A stretch of DNA of 64,000 bases, taken from assembly GCA_900540475.1 (NCBI GenBank), contig UQGG01000029.1, positions 24,043-88,042 on the forward strand, written 5' to 3'. Both the position numbers and the translations under genes were made by a program. The notes beneath the pieces were generated by a model. It did not search any database. It was not told where the DNA came from and saw nothing but the letters and a program-made list of their open reading frames with translations. This DNA comes from an uncultured Robinsoniella sp. Lineage in GTDB: Bacteria; Bacillota; Clostridia; Lachnospirales; Lachnospiraceae. Shown here one piece after another: positions 8,880-17,921 of the stretch. How positions within the stretch are numbered: the stretch's first letter is position 1; the number at the start of each line of letters is the position of its first letter.

Positions 8880-9833
8880 ATGAAAACTTCAAATGTGATA
8901 AAATCTTTAATTGCAGCTGGAATTGCAGCAGTAGGCGCAGGCTCGTATGCTTTTTGGAGAAGGGCAGTACTCAGGGTGGATAATCCGCCCAGGCACGCTA
9001 CGGAAGAAGCAAAAGCCGGTACACATTGGGAGACTACCCTGCCGTTTATACGCAACAGGCTGGCATGGCTTGACCAGCAGAAGACAGAGCCGGTCAGTAT
9101 TACATCTTTTGACGGACTGAAGTTAAAAGGCGTGCTGCTTCCGGCGAAAGAAGAATCTGAAAAAGTTGTGCTGGCAGTACATGGATATACCAGTTGTGGG
9201 GATAATGAGTATGCAGCCATGTCCTATTTTTTCCATGAGAACGGATATCATGTTCTGCTTGTGGACGACAGGGCGCATGGTGCAAGTGAAGGCAAATATG
9301 TGGGATACGGATGCCTGGACCGGGAGGATGTATACCGTTGGACCCGTTTTCTACATGATCGTTTTCAGGGAAAATGTTCTATCTATTTGCATGGAATATC
9401 CATGGGGGCAACAACTGTTTTAATGGCTGGCTCTATGAGTCTTCCGCCTTCCGTAAAAGGAATTGTGGCAGACTGCGGATTCACTTCCCCTTGGGAGGAA
9501 TTTGCTTATCTGTTAAAGCATAAATATCATTGTCCGGTATATCCGGTTTTGCCTGTTGTGAATCTGATCAATAAAGTTGTGGCGGGGTACAGTTTTAAAG
9601 ACTGTGATGCCAGAAAAGAAGCCGCCAATACATCCATTCCTGTTTTTATTATTCATGGTGAGAAGGATCGATTTGTTCCAGCCAGTATGGCAAGGGAAAT
9701 CTACGATGCCTGTGCATCCGGAAAACAGCTATGGCTGGTAAAAGATGCAGCACATGCGGAAAGCTACTATGTTGCAAGAAAAGAATATGAAGAAAGGGTT
9801 CTGGATTTTCTGAAAAGTCTAGAGCGCGTTTGA
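8880..9833 (+). CDS. Alpha/beta hydrolase, membrane-anchored
   Basis: A 317-residue alpha/beta hydrolase with a short N-terminal hydrophobic anchor (residues 7-25). The catalytic triad is readable: nucleophile Ser174 in HGISMG, Asp263 in GEKDRFVP and His292 in DAAHAESY; the oxyanion region is HGYTS at 101-105. It belongs to the Bem46/YqkD-like group often annotated as cell-surface hydrolases; the substrate is unknown. AAGGAG lies 9 bases before the ATG. It follows the MoxR-VWA pair after 15 bases, so a three-gene operon is likely. Confidence 0.87.
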   Translation: MKTSNVIKSLIAAGIAAVGAGSYAFWRRAVLRVDNPPRHATEEAKAGTHWETTLPFIRNRLAWLDQQKTEPVSITSFDGLKLKGVLLPAKEESEKVVLAVHGYTSCGDNEYAAMSYFFHENGYHVLLVDDRAHGASEGKYVGYGCLDREDVYRWTRFLHDRFQGKCSIYLHGISMGATTVLMAGSMSLPPSVKGIVADCGFTSPWEEFAYLLKHKYHCPVYPVLPVVNLINKVVAGYSFKDCDARKEAANTSIPVFIIHGEKDRFVPASMAREIYDACASGKQLWLVKDAAHAESYYVARKEYEERVLDFLKSLERV

Positions 9834-9885
9834 TAATGCTATCTGACAGATGGCGGGAATGATTTTTCAAACACGTTCTGGGATA
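9828..9885. repeat. Imperfect self-complementary intergenic element, copy 1
   Basis: Arms GCGCGTTTGA and TCAAACACGT enclose AATGCTATCTG...ATGATTTTT. The same internal words occur in the hairpin at 13489-13580, suggesting a shared element that may act as a terminator. Confidence 0.5.
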
Positions 9886-9906
9886 AGGAAAGCCGGAATT
9901 GGTAGA

Positions 9907-11250
9907 ATGATAAAATTTACACGTAAGAAGCTATCAAAAATGCAGATAATTGCACTGGGATTTTTTCTTTTGATTATGGGGGGAACATTGCTGCTGATGC
10001 TTCCCATATCCAGCAGAAACGGAACAGTAACGCCCTTTCTGGACTGTATGTTCACGGCAACAAGCGCCTCCTGTGTAACGGGACTTGTAGTAGTCGACAC
10101 ATATACCCACTGGAGTCTTTTTGGACAGCTGGTGATCATTACCATGATACAGATTGGCGGACTTGGGTTTATGACATTCGGAGTGCTGCTTGCAATGGCA
10201 ATGCACAGAAGGATCGGTCTACGGGAAAGAGGGCTGATTTCTGAGAGCCTCAATGCCATGCAGCTTGGCGGCGTGGTGGGGTTTGTGAGAAAGATACTGA
10301 TTGGAACCCTTATTATAGAAGGAACGGGGGCAATTCTGCTTTCCATTCGTTTTATTCCGGAATTTGGACTGATAGAAGGTATTGGAAATGGTATTTTCCA
10401 TTCTATATCCGCTTTTTGTAATGCGGGATTTGACCTGATGGGGAAATTCGAACCATACGCTTCTTTGACGCATTATTCCGGGGACTGGCTGGTCAATCTC
10501 ACAATTATGGCGCTGGTTATTATCGGTGGAATTGGATTTTTAGTTTGGGATGATATTATTATTCATAAATGGCATTTTAAAAAATTTCATGTACATTCCA
10601 AAATTGTTATCATTGCAACGGGGATTCTGGTATTTGGCGGAGCATGTTTGTTTGCTGTTTTTGAGAGAAATAATTTATCTGCACATATGGGGGGCCAGGA
10701 GGCATTCCTCACTGCGATGTTTGATTCGGTAACTGCCAGAACGGCAGGATTTAATACGACAGATACAGCTGCATTATCCCAGAGCAGCAAGCTGCTTACC
10801 ACGATATTAATGTTTATCGGAGGCAGCCCCGGCTCTACAGCTGGAGGTATTAAGACCACTACGGTTGTGGTATTTATTATGTACATGCGTGCATCCATGA
10901 TGCGAACCAGGGGGATTAACATTTTTAAGCGGCGGATAGATGATGAAGCAATTAAGAAAGCCAGTGCAGTTTTGTGTATTAATCTGCTGCTTTCTCTGGG
11001 AGCGGTGATGCTGATCTGCACCATTCAGCCCTTACAGCTTACAGATGTCATGTTCGAAGCCATGTCCGGTATTGGCACGGTTGGTATGACCACAGGAATT
11101 ACCAGAGAACTGCTGCCGGTCTCAAGAATAGCAGTTATGATACTAATGTACTGCGGAAGATTAGGAAGCCTTTCTTTTGCCCTTTCCTTCACAGAAAGAA
11201 AAAAGATATCTCCAATCGAACTTCCTCAGGAAAAAATACTTGTAGGATAA
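9907..11250 (+). CDS. TrkH-type potassium (K+) uptake channel subunit
   Basis: A 447-residue membrane protein of the TrkH/KtrB family. The four half-membrane pore loops are recognisable, each with the selectivity-filter glycine: TSASCVTGL, SAFCNAGFD, TARTAGFNT and GTVGMTTG. It would form a K+ channel gated by a cytoplasmic TrkA/KtrA RCK protein, but no trkA gene lies in this window; the neighbour is an AI-2E permease. The start is uncertain: an ATG 57 bases earlier lies inside the hairpin element and has no ribosome site, while this ATG has only a weak purine-rich stretch before it. Confidence 0.88.
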   Translation: MIKFTRKKLSKMQIIALGFFLLIMGGTLLLMLPISSRNGTVTPFLDCMFTATSASCVTGLVVVDTYTHWSLFGQLVIITMIQIGGLGFMTFGVLLAMAMHRRIGLRERGLISESLNAMQLGGVVGFVRKILIGTLIIEGTGAILLSIRFIPEFGLIEGIGNGIFHSISAFCNAGFDLMGKFEPYASLTHYSGDWLVNLTIMALVIIGGIGFLVWDDIIIHKWHFKKFHVHSKIVIIATGILVFGGACLFAVFERNNLSAHMGGQEAFLTAMFDSVTARTAGFNTTDTAALSQSSKLLTTILMFIGGSPGSTAGGIKTTTVVVFIMYMRASMMRTRGINIFKRRIDDEAIKKASAVLCINLLLSLGAVMLICTIQPLQLTDVMFEAMSGIGTVGMTTGITRELLPVSRIAVMILMYCGRLGSLSFALSFTERKKISPIELPQEKILVG

Positions 11251-11266
11251 GGAAGGAGCTTAAAGC

Positions 11267-12454
11267 TTGGAATTTAAAATCAATAATAAGAAAACAATAT
11301 TTATTGCCATCGCTTTTGCTATTGTGTTGTATTGGGGGCTGAATAATCATGAATTACTTTTTCGGGGTTTAAGCTATGTAATCGGCATCTGTTCGCCGAT
11401 TATCTTAGGCGGTGCGATTGCTTTTGTGCTGAATGTACCGCTCCGGTTTTTTGAAAAATACCTGGGGAAAGTGATAAAAGGTAAACAGAGTGCCCTGCGT
11501 TTTACCGGCATTATCCTGTCATATGCCCTGGCGATTGGCATTATCGTATTTGTAATTATGACGGTAATACCGGAAATGGTAAATACGGTAAAATCACTGA
11601 ATCAGGGATTTCCTCAGTTTATAGACCAGTTAGACGGCTGGGTGAAAGGTCTGGCGAAGAACTATCCGGACATTACGGATTATATCTCCAAATTAGAAGT
11701 GAACTGGCCCTCTATCGTTGAACGGGTGCTGGGCGTCCTGCAAAGCGGGGTTACCAATGTATTGTCTTCCACCCTGGGTGTGGCTACATCTGTGATCGGT
11801 GTACTGACCACCATTATGCTTGGAGTCATTTTCTCCATTTACATTTTGGCGCAAAAAGAAAAGCTGGGTACACAGTTTCGAAAAATTTTATACGCTTATC
11901 TGCCTCAGGGAAGAGCAGACCGGATTACGGAGATCGGGCATCTCACAAGCAAAACTTTTACCGGGTTTATTTCCGGGCAGTGCATGGAAGCCCTGCTCTT
12001 TGGAATACTTTGCTATATTGGAATGTTAATCTTTAATTTCCCATATGCCATCAGTATTTCGGTACTGATTGGATTTACCACCTTAATCCCGGTGCTTGGT
12101 GCATTTATCGGGACAGGGCTGGGTGCGTTGCTGATTCTGGTAACTAATCCAATAAAAGCCCTTTGGTTTGTAGTATTTATTATTGTGCTTCAGCAGATTG
12201 ATGAGCACTTTATGTATCCGAGAGTCGTTGGTACCTCCGTAGGCCTGCCAAGTCTGTGGGTTATGATAGCCGTTACTTTGGGCGGCAGTCTGATGGGACT
12301 GTTCGGTATGCTGGTATTCGTACCTCTGGTATCCGTATTCTATGCCCTGTTCAGAGAGTCCGTATATGGAAGATTAAAAAAGCGTGCTGTTCCGGAAGTG
12401 AAGTACATTGAGTCAGTGGGCGAGAAGATAGAAAAATCAAAAAATCAGAAATGA
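11267..12454 (+). CDS. AI-2E/PerM family transporter
   Basis: A 395-residue membrane protein of the AI-2E transporter (PerM, PF01594) family, with about eight hydrophobic segments and the family's large extracytoplasmic region near residues 95-160. Members have been linked to signal export and to Na+/H+ exchange; the substrate here is unknown. The late motif GAFIGTGLGALLILVTNP and the following QQIDEHFMYPRVVG are typical. Translation begins at TTG, with AAGGAG 9 bases upstream, 16 bases after trkH, so the two are probably cotranscribed. Confidence 0.85.
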   Translation: MEFKINNKKTIFIAIAFAIVLYWGLNNHELLFRGLSYVIGICSPIILGGAIAFVLNVPLRFFEKYLGKVIKGKQSALRFTGIILSYALAIGIIVFVIMTVIPEMVNTVKSLNQGFPQFIDQLDGWVKGLAKNYPDITDYISKLEVNWPSIVERVLGVLQSGVTNVLSSTLGVATSVIGVLTTIMLGVIFSIYILAQKEKLGTQFRKILYAYLPQGRADRITEIGHLTSKTFTGFISGQCMEALLFGILCYIGMLIFNFPYAISISVLIGFTTLIPVLGAFIGTGLGALLILVTNPIKALWFVVFIIVLQQIDEHFMYPRVVGTSVGLPSLWVMIAVTLGGSLMGLFGMLVFVPLVSVFYALFRESVYGRLKKRAVPEVKYIESVGEKIEKSKNQK

Positions 12455-12459
12455 TAGAT

Positions 12460-12632
12460 ATAGAAAAATTAAATGAGATAAACAGAAATGAAACGATATA
12501 AATAGATATAAAATATATGAAAAGATACAAAAGATACGAAATGATACGAAAGATATGAAAAGATACAAAAGATATAAAAATATAAAAGATTATAAAGATT
12601 TAAAAGAGATAATAGAGATAAAGATTTAAGGA
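12460..12632 (+). repeat. Low-complexity purine-rich direct repeats before the Mrp gene
   Basis: About 170 bases almost without C, made of degenerate tandem units of the form AGATA-N-AAA(A), for example AAAAGATACAAAAGAT occurring twice (near 12516 and 12559). It forms the whole gap between the AI-2E gene and the Mrp gene and ends at the AAGGAGG ribosome site. No hairpin or promoter is seen in it. Confidence 0.75.
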
Positions 12633-12641
12633 GGAAATATC

Positions 12642-13478
12642 ATGTCAGAAAAAGAATGCAGCAATTCAAGCTGTACCAAAGAAAGTTGCGAAGGGTGTCC
12701 AAGTAAGAATCCGAAAAGTTTTCTTGTGGAGCCTAATATCTATACGGAAATTAAACATGTAATCGGCATCGTTAGTGGTAAGGGAGGAGTTGGTAAGTCC
12801 ATGGTTACTGCTTCTCTTGCAAATAAGCTGACGGAGCAGGGTTACCGGGTGGGTATCCTGGATGCGGATATTACCGGACCGTCCATTCCAAAAATGTATG
12901 GACTTCACGGTCCAGCACAGGGGGATGATCAGGGAATTTATCCAATGCTGGCCAAAAACGATATTAAGGTAATGTCGGTCAACCTTTTGCTTCCGGATGA
13001 AGAAGCGCCGGTAATCTGGAGAGGTCCGGTTATTTCAAATATGGTAAAACAGTTCTGGACAGATGTAATCTGGGGAGAACTGGATTATCTGCTTGTGGAT
13101 ATGCCCCCGGGAACAGGTGATGTTCCTCTTACCGTATTCCAGTCCCTTCCGGTAGATGGCATTGTGATCGTTTCTTCCCCACAGGACTTAGTTCGTATGA
13201 TCGTAAAGAAAGCATACAGCATGGCGAAGAGCATGAATATCCGGGTACTTGGAATCGTTGAAAATTACAGCTTTTTAAAATGTCCGGATTGCGGAAAAGA
13301 AATCAGGGTCTTTGGAGAAAGCCATATAGAAGAGATTGCCAAAGAACTGGATGTGGACCTGTTAGGAAAAATGCCCATTGATCCTGAGTTTGCAAGAATG
13401 GCAGATGAAGGATGCTTTGAAGAGGCGAAAAATGAATACATCAGTGATGCGGCATCAGCGCTGCGGAAAATAAAATAG
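12642..13478 (+). CDS. Mrp/NBP35-family Fe-S cluster carrier ATPase
   Basis: A 278-residue P-loop ATPase of the Mrp/ApbC/NBP35 family, which carries and delivers iron-sulfur clusters. Visible parts are an N-terminal cysteine array (C6, C11, C16, C19), the deviant Walker A GKGGVGKS at 46-53, DADITGPS at about 75-82, and the paired CPDC (C214, C217) that binds the bridging cluster in homologs. The N-terminal cysteines make it more NBP35-like than E. coli Mrp. AAGGAGG lies 8 bases before the ATG. The leader is the unusual purine-rich repeat tract. Confidence 0.92.
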   Translation: MSEKECSNSSCTKESCEGCPSKNPKSFLVEPNIYTEIKHVIGIVSGKGGVGKSMVTASLANKLTEQGYRVGILDADITGPSIPKMYGLHGPAQGDDQGIYPMLAKNDIKVMSVNLLLPDEEAPVIWRGPVISNMVKQFWTDVIWGELDYLLVDMPPGTGDVPLTVFQSLPVDGIVIVSSPQDLVRMIVKKAYSMAKSMNIRVLGIVENYSFLKCPDCGKEIRVFGESHIEEIAKELDVDLLGKMPIDPEFARMADEGCFEEAKNEYISDAASALRKIK

Positions 13479-13488
13479 TGATCAACAG

Positions 13489-13580
13489 GAGCGTGTCTTA
13501 AAAATGCTATCTGCAGGATGTGTGTCACAGGTTGTGGGACGTATATCCTGCGGGGATGATTTTTAAGACACGTTTTCATG
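13489..13580. repeat. Long hairpin element, copy 2; probable terminator of the Mrp gene
   Basis: A 90-base inverted repeat: outer arms CGTGTCTTAAAAAT and ATTTTTAAGACACG pair perfectly, and GCAGGAT/ATCCTGC forms an inner stem. The right arm is followed by TTTTC. It shares AATGCTATCTG and ATGATTTTT with the element at 9828-9885. Confidence 0.75.
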
Positions 13581-13730
13581 TATTTTATAAACCGCAAGGC
13601 ACCCTATATTCTTACTAAGCAAAGAAATAAAACTTTCGCATTATATTTGTACCCTGAAATGGTTCCCTCTGGCATAGAATTCTTCGGATATGAAATAATA
13701 ATTGAGAAAATGCTTTTCATTTGGAAAAAT

Positions 13731-13773
13731 ATATGTTATCATATATGAACAAGTGAACATATGTTATTATATA
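13731..13773 (+). promoter_or_regulatory. Direct repeats upstream of the methyltransferase gene
   Basis: ATATGTTATCATATA (13731) and ATATGTTATTATATA (13759) are near-identical 15-mers 28 bp apart just before the ribosome site; TGAAC also repeats between them. They could be a regulator site or the -10 region. The rest of the 309-base gap 13479-13787 holds the hairpin element and nothing else I can support. Confidence 0.4.
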
Positions 13774-13787
13774 GAGGAGGGATATGG

Positions 13788-14372
13788 ATGAGTATGTTGC
13801 AGATTGGCGGTATCTTAATTTTAGTATCTTTTTATGGGGCATATTTTATGAAAATGCTGTTTCAGAGGAAAAAAGGAATTAAAACAAATCAGATTGGTAA
13901 AGGCAAGAAGGACAGTGTTACGCTTTTGGTGGAAAGAGCTTTGGGCGTTTTGACGGTGCTTATTGTATTTTTTGAACTGGGCAGTATTTTAAATGGAGGT
14001 CACTGGTATTTTAACAATTTCATACGTACTGCGGGGATCTTTGCGGCAGCAGCGGGAGTTGTTATATTTATCATTGCCATGTGGACGATGCGTGACAGCT
14101 GGCGCGCCGGGATTCCGGATCAGGAAGATACCAGGATGATAACGGAGGGAATTTATAAGTACAGCAGGAATCCTGCGTTCTTAGGATTTGACTTGATGTA
14201 CCTGGGGATTTTAATTGCATTTTTTAATCCCGTACTTTTAGCTGTCACGGTATGTACGGTTCTGGTGTTGCATTTGCAGATCCTTCAGGAAGAAAAGTAT
14301 CTGGAGATAGTATTTGGCGAAGAGTATCTTGTATATAAACAGATTACCGGCAGGTATTTTTGCTTCTTTTAG
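13788..14372 (+). CDS. Isoprenylcysteine/phospholipid methyltransferase-like membrane protein
   Basis: A 194-residue membrane protein with four to five hydrophobic segments and the C-terminal signature of the ICMT/PEMT-like family: EGIYKYSRNPAFLGF (the RxPxYxG-type S-adenosylmethionine loop, with Phe for Tyr), then EEKYLEIVFGEEYLVYKQ. Such proteins methylate lipids, isoprenylated groups or unknown small substrates; the substrate here is unknown. This ATG has GGAGGG 7 bases upstream; an in-frame ATG 27 bases earlier lies before that ribosome site and is rejected. Confidence 0.78.
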   Translation: MSMLQIGGILILVSFYGAYFMKMLFQRKKGIKTNQIGKGKKDSVTLLVERALGVLTVLIVFFELGSILNGGHWYFNNFIRTAGIFAAAAGVVIFIIAMWTMRDSWRAGIPDQEDTRMITEGIYKYSRNPAFLGFDLMYLGILIAFFNPVLLAVTVCTVLVLHLQILQEEKYLEIVFGEEYLVYKQITGRYFCFF

Positions 14373-14504
14373 TGCTGTGCAGTGCCCGCTTAGTATCAGG
14401 TGGGAGCCAGCCGCATACAATCCGCGAAAAACACTCCGGGAATGTTGTGTGAAAGAATCGAACGACGAAATGGTAAAAGCACATAGAAAGGAATAGATCA
14501 TAAA

Positions 14505-15386
14505 ATGAAACCTGGAAGTAAAGCAGGCATTATAGCCTGTTCCAACGGATTACCACTGACATCCAAAGAACAGATAAATGATTTATCAGACATATTAATG
14601 AAAATGGGACTGGAGCCTGTAATCAGTCCCTGCATTTTTGAAAATAGTGATGGTTACAGCAGTGGAGCTAAAGAACGCGGGGAAGCGCTGATGGAATTTT
14701 ACAGGCAGGATGAAATAGATGCTGTATTTGATGTCTCAGGCGGGGACCTGGCTAATGGAATCCTGGAATACCTGGATTATGAACTGATCCAAAAAAATCC
14801 AAAGCCATTCTTTGGCTATAGTGACCTGACAACTGTACTGAATGGTATTTATACAAAAACAGGATGCCAGACATACTTATACCAGATTCGAAACCTCTGT
14901 GCAGCAGGCAATTTTAAAGCACGGTCCGAGACAGCAGTGGGGCAGCAGAGAAATTTTTGGGAAACCATGCTTCAGGGAGGAGACAGTTTGTATCGCTTTT
15001 CTTACCGATTCTATCAGCAGCAGGAAATGAAAGGAATTGTTGTGGGCGGCAATATCCGGTGCCTTTTAAAACTAGCGGGCACTCCGTATTTTCCCGATGT
15101 TCGTAATAAAATACTTTTCCTGGAGAGCAGAAGCGGCGACAGAGCAAAGTTAGAAACGTTCCTGTATCAGTTAAAACAGATGGGCGTATTCCAACATTCC
15201 GCAGGTGTGCTCCTTGGCACCTTTTCGGAACTGGACAGGTCAAAAGAGTATGCAATAGAAAATCTTCTGTTGGAAGCGGCGGATAATCCATCTCTTCCGG
15301 TTGCAAAAACAGAAGAAATCGGACATGGCAGTAATTCAAAGTGTCTTGTGATTGGGAAAGAGTATTCGTTCCAAAAACTGAAATGA
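14505..15386 (+). CDS. S66 family serine peptidase (LD-carboxypeptidase / MccF-like)
   Basis: A 293-residue peptidase of family S66, which includes cytoplasmic LD-carboxypeptidases that trim recycled murein tetrapeptides and MccF, which destroys microcin C. The Ser-Glu-His triad is visible: Ser106 in GYSD, Glu207 in LFLESRSGD and His274 in IGHGSN. The N-terminal GIIACSNG strand and VSGGDL turn are typical. No signal peptide is present. AAAGGA lies 12 bases before the ATG. Murein recycling and immunity to a peptide-nucleotide cannot be told apart by sequence. Confidence 0.85.
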   Translation: MKPGSKAGIIACSNGLPLTSKEQINDLSDILMKMGLEPVISPCIFENSDGYSSGAKERGEALMEFYRQDEIDAVFDVSGGDLANGILEYLDYELIQKNPKPFFGYSDLTTVLNGIYTKTGCQTYLYQIRNLCAAGNFKARSETAVGQQRNFWETMLQGGDSLYRFSYRFYQQQEMKGIVVGGNIRCLLKLAGTPYFPDVRNKILFLESRSGDRAKLETFLYQLKQMGVFQHSAGVLLGTFSELDRSKEYAIENLLLEAADNPSLPVAKTEEIGHGSNSKCLVIGKEYSFQKLK

Positions 15387-15458
15387 AAAAGTTAAAAGTT
15401 TAAAAAACCAGATTCAAAAAAATGCTTCAAGAAAAGTATAGAAATTAAGGATAATAAT

Positions 15459-15529
15459 CGAATATATGTTCGAAAAAATGCTTGCATCCCGGACAAGCGT
15501 GTGCTACAATAAAAGCAAACAAATGTTTG
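15459..15529 (+). promoter_or_regulatory. Promoter flanked by two LexA-like boxes
   Basis: The promoter is TTGCAT (15482-15487), 17 bases, TACAAT (15505-15510). Upstream lies CGAATATATGTTCG (15459-15472), one base from the Gram-positive LexA consensus core CGAAC-N4-GTTCG; downstream, over the start site, is the palindrome CAAACAAATGTTTG (15516-15529), two substitutions away. This suggests SOS control of the following pair. Confidence 0.6.
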
Positions 15530-15546
15530 GGGTGTGATTTTATTAT

Positions 15547-16878
15547 ATGAAGATACAGGAATCGATGAGTGTCTATGACAAATTACAGATTTTATCGGAT
15601 GCAGCTAAATATGATGTGGCGTGTACTTCCAGCGGCGTGGACCGCAAGGGGAATGGAAAAGGGATCGGCAATTGTATAGCACCTGGTATCTGCCACAGTT
15701 TTTCGGCTGACGGCAGATGCATTTCACTGCTGAAGATTTTATTTACAAATGAATGTATTTTTGATTGCAAATACTGCATTAACCGTTCTTCCAATGATGT
15801 AGTGCGCACTTCTTTTACCCCGGAAGAAGTATGTGAGCTGACTATGGAATTTTACCGCAGAAATTATATTGAAGGGCTGTTTCTAAGCTCAGGAGTACTG
15901 CGCAATCCCAATTATACTATGGAACTTTTATATCAGACGCTGTATAAACTGCGGAACGAATATCATTTCCAGGGGTATATTCATGTGAAAGCGATACCCG
16001 GGTCATCCCAGGATTTAATCGACAGAACCGGGTTTCTGGCAGACAGGATGAGCGTCAACCTGGAACTACCCACGTCCGAAGGACTGAAGAAACTGGCACC
16101 ACATAAGACCCGCAAGACTATTCTGGCACCTATGCGGCAGATTCAGAGTACACGGGAGGAGAACCGGTATGACGTGGCTGTATATCGCAATGCACCCAAG
16201 TTTGTGCCGGCTGGGCAGAGTACCCAGATGATTATTGGCGCAACGCCGGAAAATGACTATGAGATCATATCGGTAGCCGAGTCCCTGTATCAGAAGTTTG
16301 ATTTAAAACGTGTTTTTTATTCCGCCTTTGTACATGTAAATGAAGACTCTAATCTACCCATGCTTCCGGGAGGACCACCCCTGTTACGGGAACACAGGCT
16401 TTATCAGGCTGACTGGCTGCTGCGGTTTTATGGCTTTCAGGCGGGAGAACTGCTGTCGGAAAAAAGACCCAATTTTAATGTGCTGATCGATCCAAAATGT
16501 GACTGGGCATTGGGGCATCTGGAGAATTTTCCAATTGAGATTAATCGGGCAGATTATTTTATGCTGCTACGGGTGCCGGGAATCGGGACGAAGTCCGCCA
16601 GAAGAATTGTGCAGGCGAGAAGGTTTGGGAGTCTGAAGTTTGAGGATTTAAAGAAAATGGGGGTTGTGCTCAAAAGAGCACTGTATTTTATCACCTGCCA
16701 GGGAAAGATGATGTATCCGGTAAAGATAGATGAAGATTATATATTGCGGAATCTCTTGAGCGTGGGAGAGAAGCTTCCCTTTGAGGCAGCTGGATATCGC
16801 CAGTTGAGTCTGTTTGATGATTACAATGTGGATGCCGGTTTGAATGCCTATGCTCAAAAGTTGATTGTACAGGCATAA
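15547..16878 (+). CDS. Putative DNA modification/repair radical SAM protein (TIGR03916-type)
   Basis: A 443-residue radical SAM protein. The 4Fe-4S motif C-x3-C-x2-C is at Cys70, Cys74 and Cys77 (CIFDCKYC). The C-terminus carries a helix-hairpin-helix DNA-binding motif (VPGIGTKSARRIV). It matches the family annotated as a putative DNA modification/repair radical SAM protein, almost always next to a TIGR03915 protein, as here (19-base gap). Its reaction has not, to my knowledge, been established; relation to spore photoproduct lyase is only general. The LexA-like boxes at its promoter support a DNA-repair role. Confidence 0.88.
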   Translation: MKIQESMSVYDKLQILSDAAKYDVACTSSGVDRKGNGKGIGNCIAPGICHSFSADGRCISLLKILFTNECIFDCKYCINRSSNDVVRTSFTPEEVCELTMEFYRRNYIEGLFLSSGVLRNPNYTMELLYQTLYKLRNEYHFQGYIHVKAIPGSSQDLIDRTGFLADRMSVNLELPTSEGLKKLAPHKTRKTILAPMRQIQSTREENRYDVAVYRNAPKFVPAGQSTQMIIGATPENDYEIISVAESLYQKFDLKRVFYSAFVHVNEDSNLPMLPGGPPLLREHRLYQADWLLRFYGFQAGELLSEKRPNFNVLIDPKCDWALGHLENFPIEINRADYFMLLRVPGIGTKSARRIVQARRFGSLKFEDLKKMGVVLKRALYFITCQGKMMYPVKIDEDYILRNLLSVGEKLPFEAAGYRQLSLFDDYNVDAGLNAYAQKLIVQA

Positions 16879-16896
16879 TGTGAGGTTGGAAATAAA

Positions 16897-17664
16897 ATGG
16901 AAAAGATAATATTCAGATGTGAAGACAGTACGGATGGCATATTTACCGGGGTGTATGATGCATGGGCAAGCAAGCTGGGGCACGGGAATGTGGCACTGCA
17001 GTCAGGAACGAATATAAATTATGAACTCTTTACGAGTTACGTAGATGTTCCGGTGGATCATGAAAAGGCATATAAGGTAGCAAGAACAATCCGGGAAAAA
17101 ATGGTGGAAGAAGACTATGAGGCGGTTTATCAGGCAACCCTGTCAAAGGAGAATGACAAAGCAGATGCCATTTACCGCATGATTGTGCTGGGGCTTAGCG
17201 GCAATTACCGGGGACCGGTGATCCAGAATCTGGGGAATCCCCATATCTGTAAGGTGTTTGAACTGTCAAGAAATGTAGGAAATGAAGCACATCACTATCT
17301 GGGGTTTGTCCGGTTTAAAGAACTTCAGAATAAAGTACTCAGTTCGGTGATAGAGCCGGAAAATAAAATTATTCCGGTAATTGGAGATCATTTTGCCAAT
17401 CGTTTTCCCAATGAGAATTTTCTGCTTTTTGACAAAACCCATCAGATGCTTATGGTGCATGAGGTGGGAAAAGACTGGGTAGTGGTTACCGGGGAAGTGA
17501 ACGATCCCGAAAAATTATACCGGGCATCGGAAAGAGAGATGGAATTTCAGGAATTGTGGAAAGGCTTCTGTAAAAGTATCGGGATTAAGGAACGTAAGAA
17601 TCAGCAGCTCCAGCGCAAGCTTGTACCTTTGAAACGCAGAAAGTACATGCCGGAATTTATATGA
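16897..17664 (+). CDS. TIGR03915/DUF4130 putative DNA metabolism protein
   Basis: A 255-residue protein, the standard partner of the preceding radical SAM protein. The family signature regions are the opening CEDSTDGIFTGVYDAW and the middle RNVGNEAHHYLGFVRFKEL. In many bacteria this module is fused to a uracil-DNA-glycosylase-like domain; here it ends soon after the DUF4130 part, in a basic tail (KRRKYMPEF), so no glycosylase domain is present. The ribosome site is weak. It is presumably cotranscribed with the radical SAM gene. Confidence 0.85.
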   Translation: MEKIIFRCEDSTDGIFTGVYDAWASKLGHGNVALQSGTNINYELFTSYVDVPVDHEKAYKVARTIREKMVEEDYEAVYQATLSKENDKADAIYRMIVLGLSGNYRGPVIQNLGNPHICKVFELSRNVGNEAHHYLGFVRFKELQNKVLSSVIEPENKIIPVIGDHFANRFPNENFLLFDKTHQMLMVHEVGKDWVVVTGEVNDPEKLYRASEREMEFQELWKGFCKSIGIKERKNQQLQRKLVPLKRRKYMPEFI

Positions 17665-17845
17665 ACTGTCAGTGTAAAAATTTGGAAGAAAATCATAGAT
17701 AAATTGCTGGTGTTGCAGATAGTGAGTTTAGGCTGAAAGGAAATAGAATAGTTATAATTTATAGATTAGAAAATTCTTTTCTTATATAATTGGATAAAAT
17801 GACGGGACGAAATCGATACCATAAAATGATCATAAAAATGCAGTG

Positions 17846-17874
17846 TTGACAAAATCTCCTTGACATGACATAAT
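17846..17874 (+). promoter_or_regulatory. Sigma-A promoter of the HPr-like gene
   Basis: TTGACA, 17 bases, CATAAT, about 48 bases before the start codon. The gap 17665-17845 shows nothing else I can support. Confidence 0.75.
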
Positions 17875-17921
17875 ATGGCAACAAATAAATTAGTCAAACA
17901 TGGTTAAGTGAGGTGAAAAGT

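Noticed and set aside
14373..14504. GTGCCCGCTTAG near 14385 as another copy of the hairpin at the right edge of the window.
   Set aside because: Only about ten bases are shared and no hairpin is formed here; chance is a sufficient explanation.
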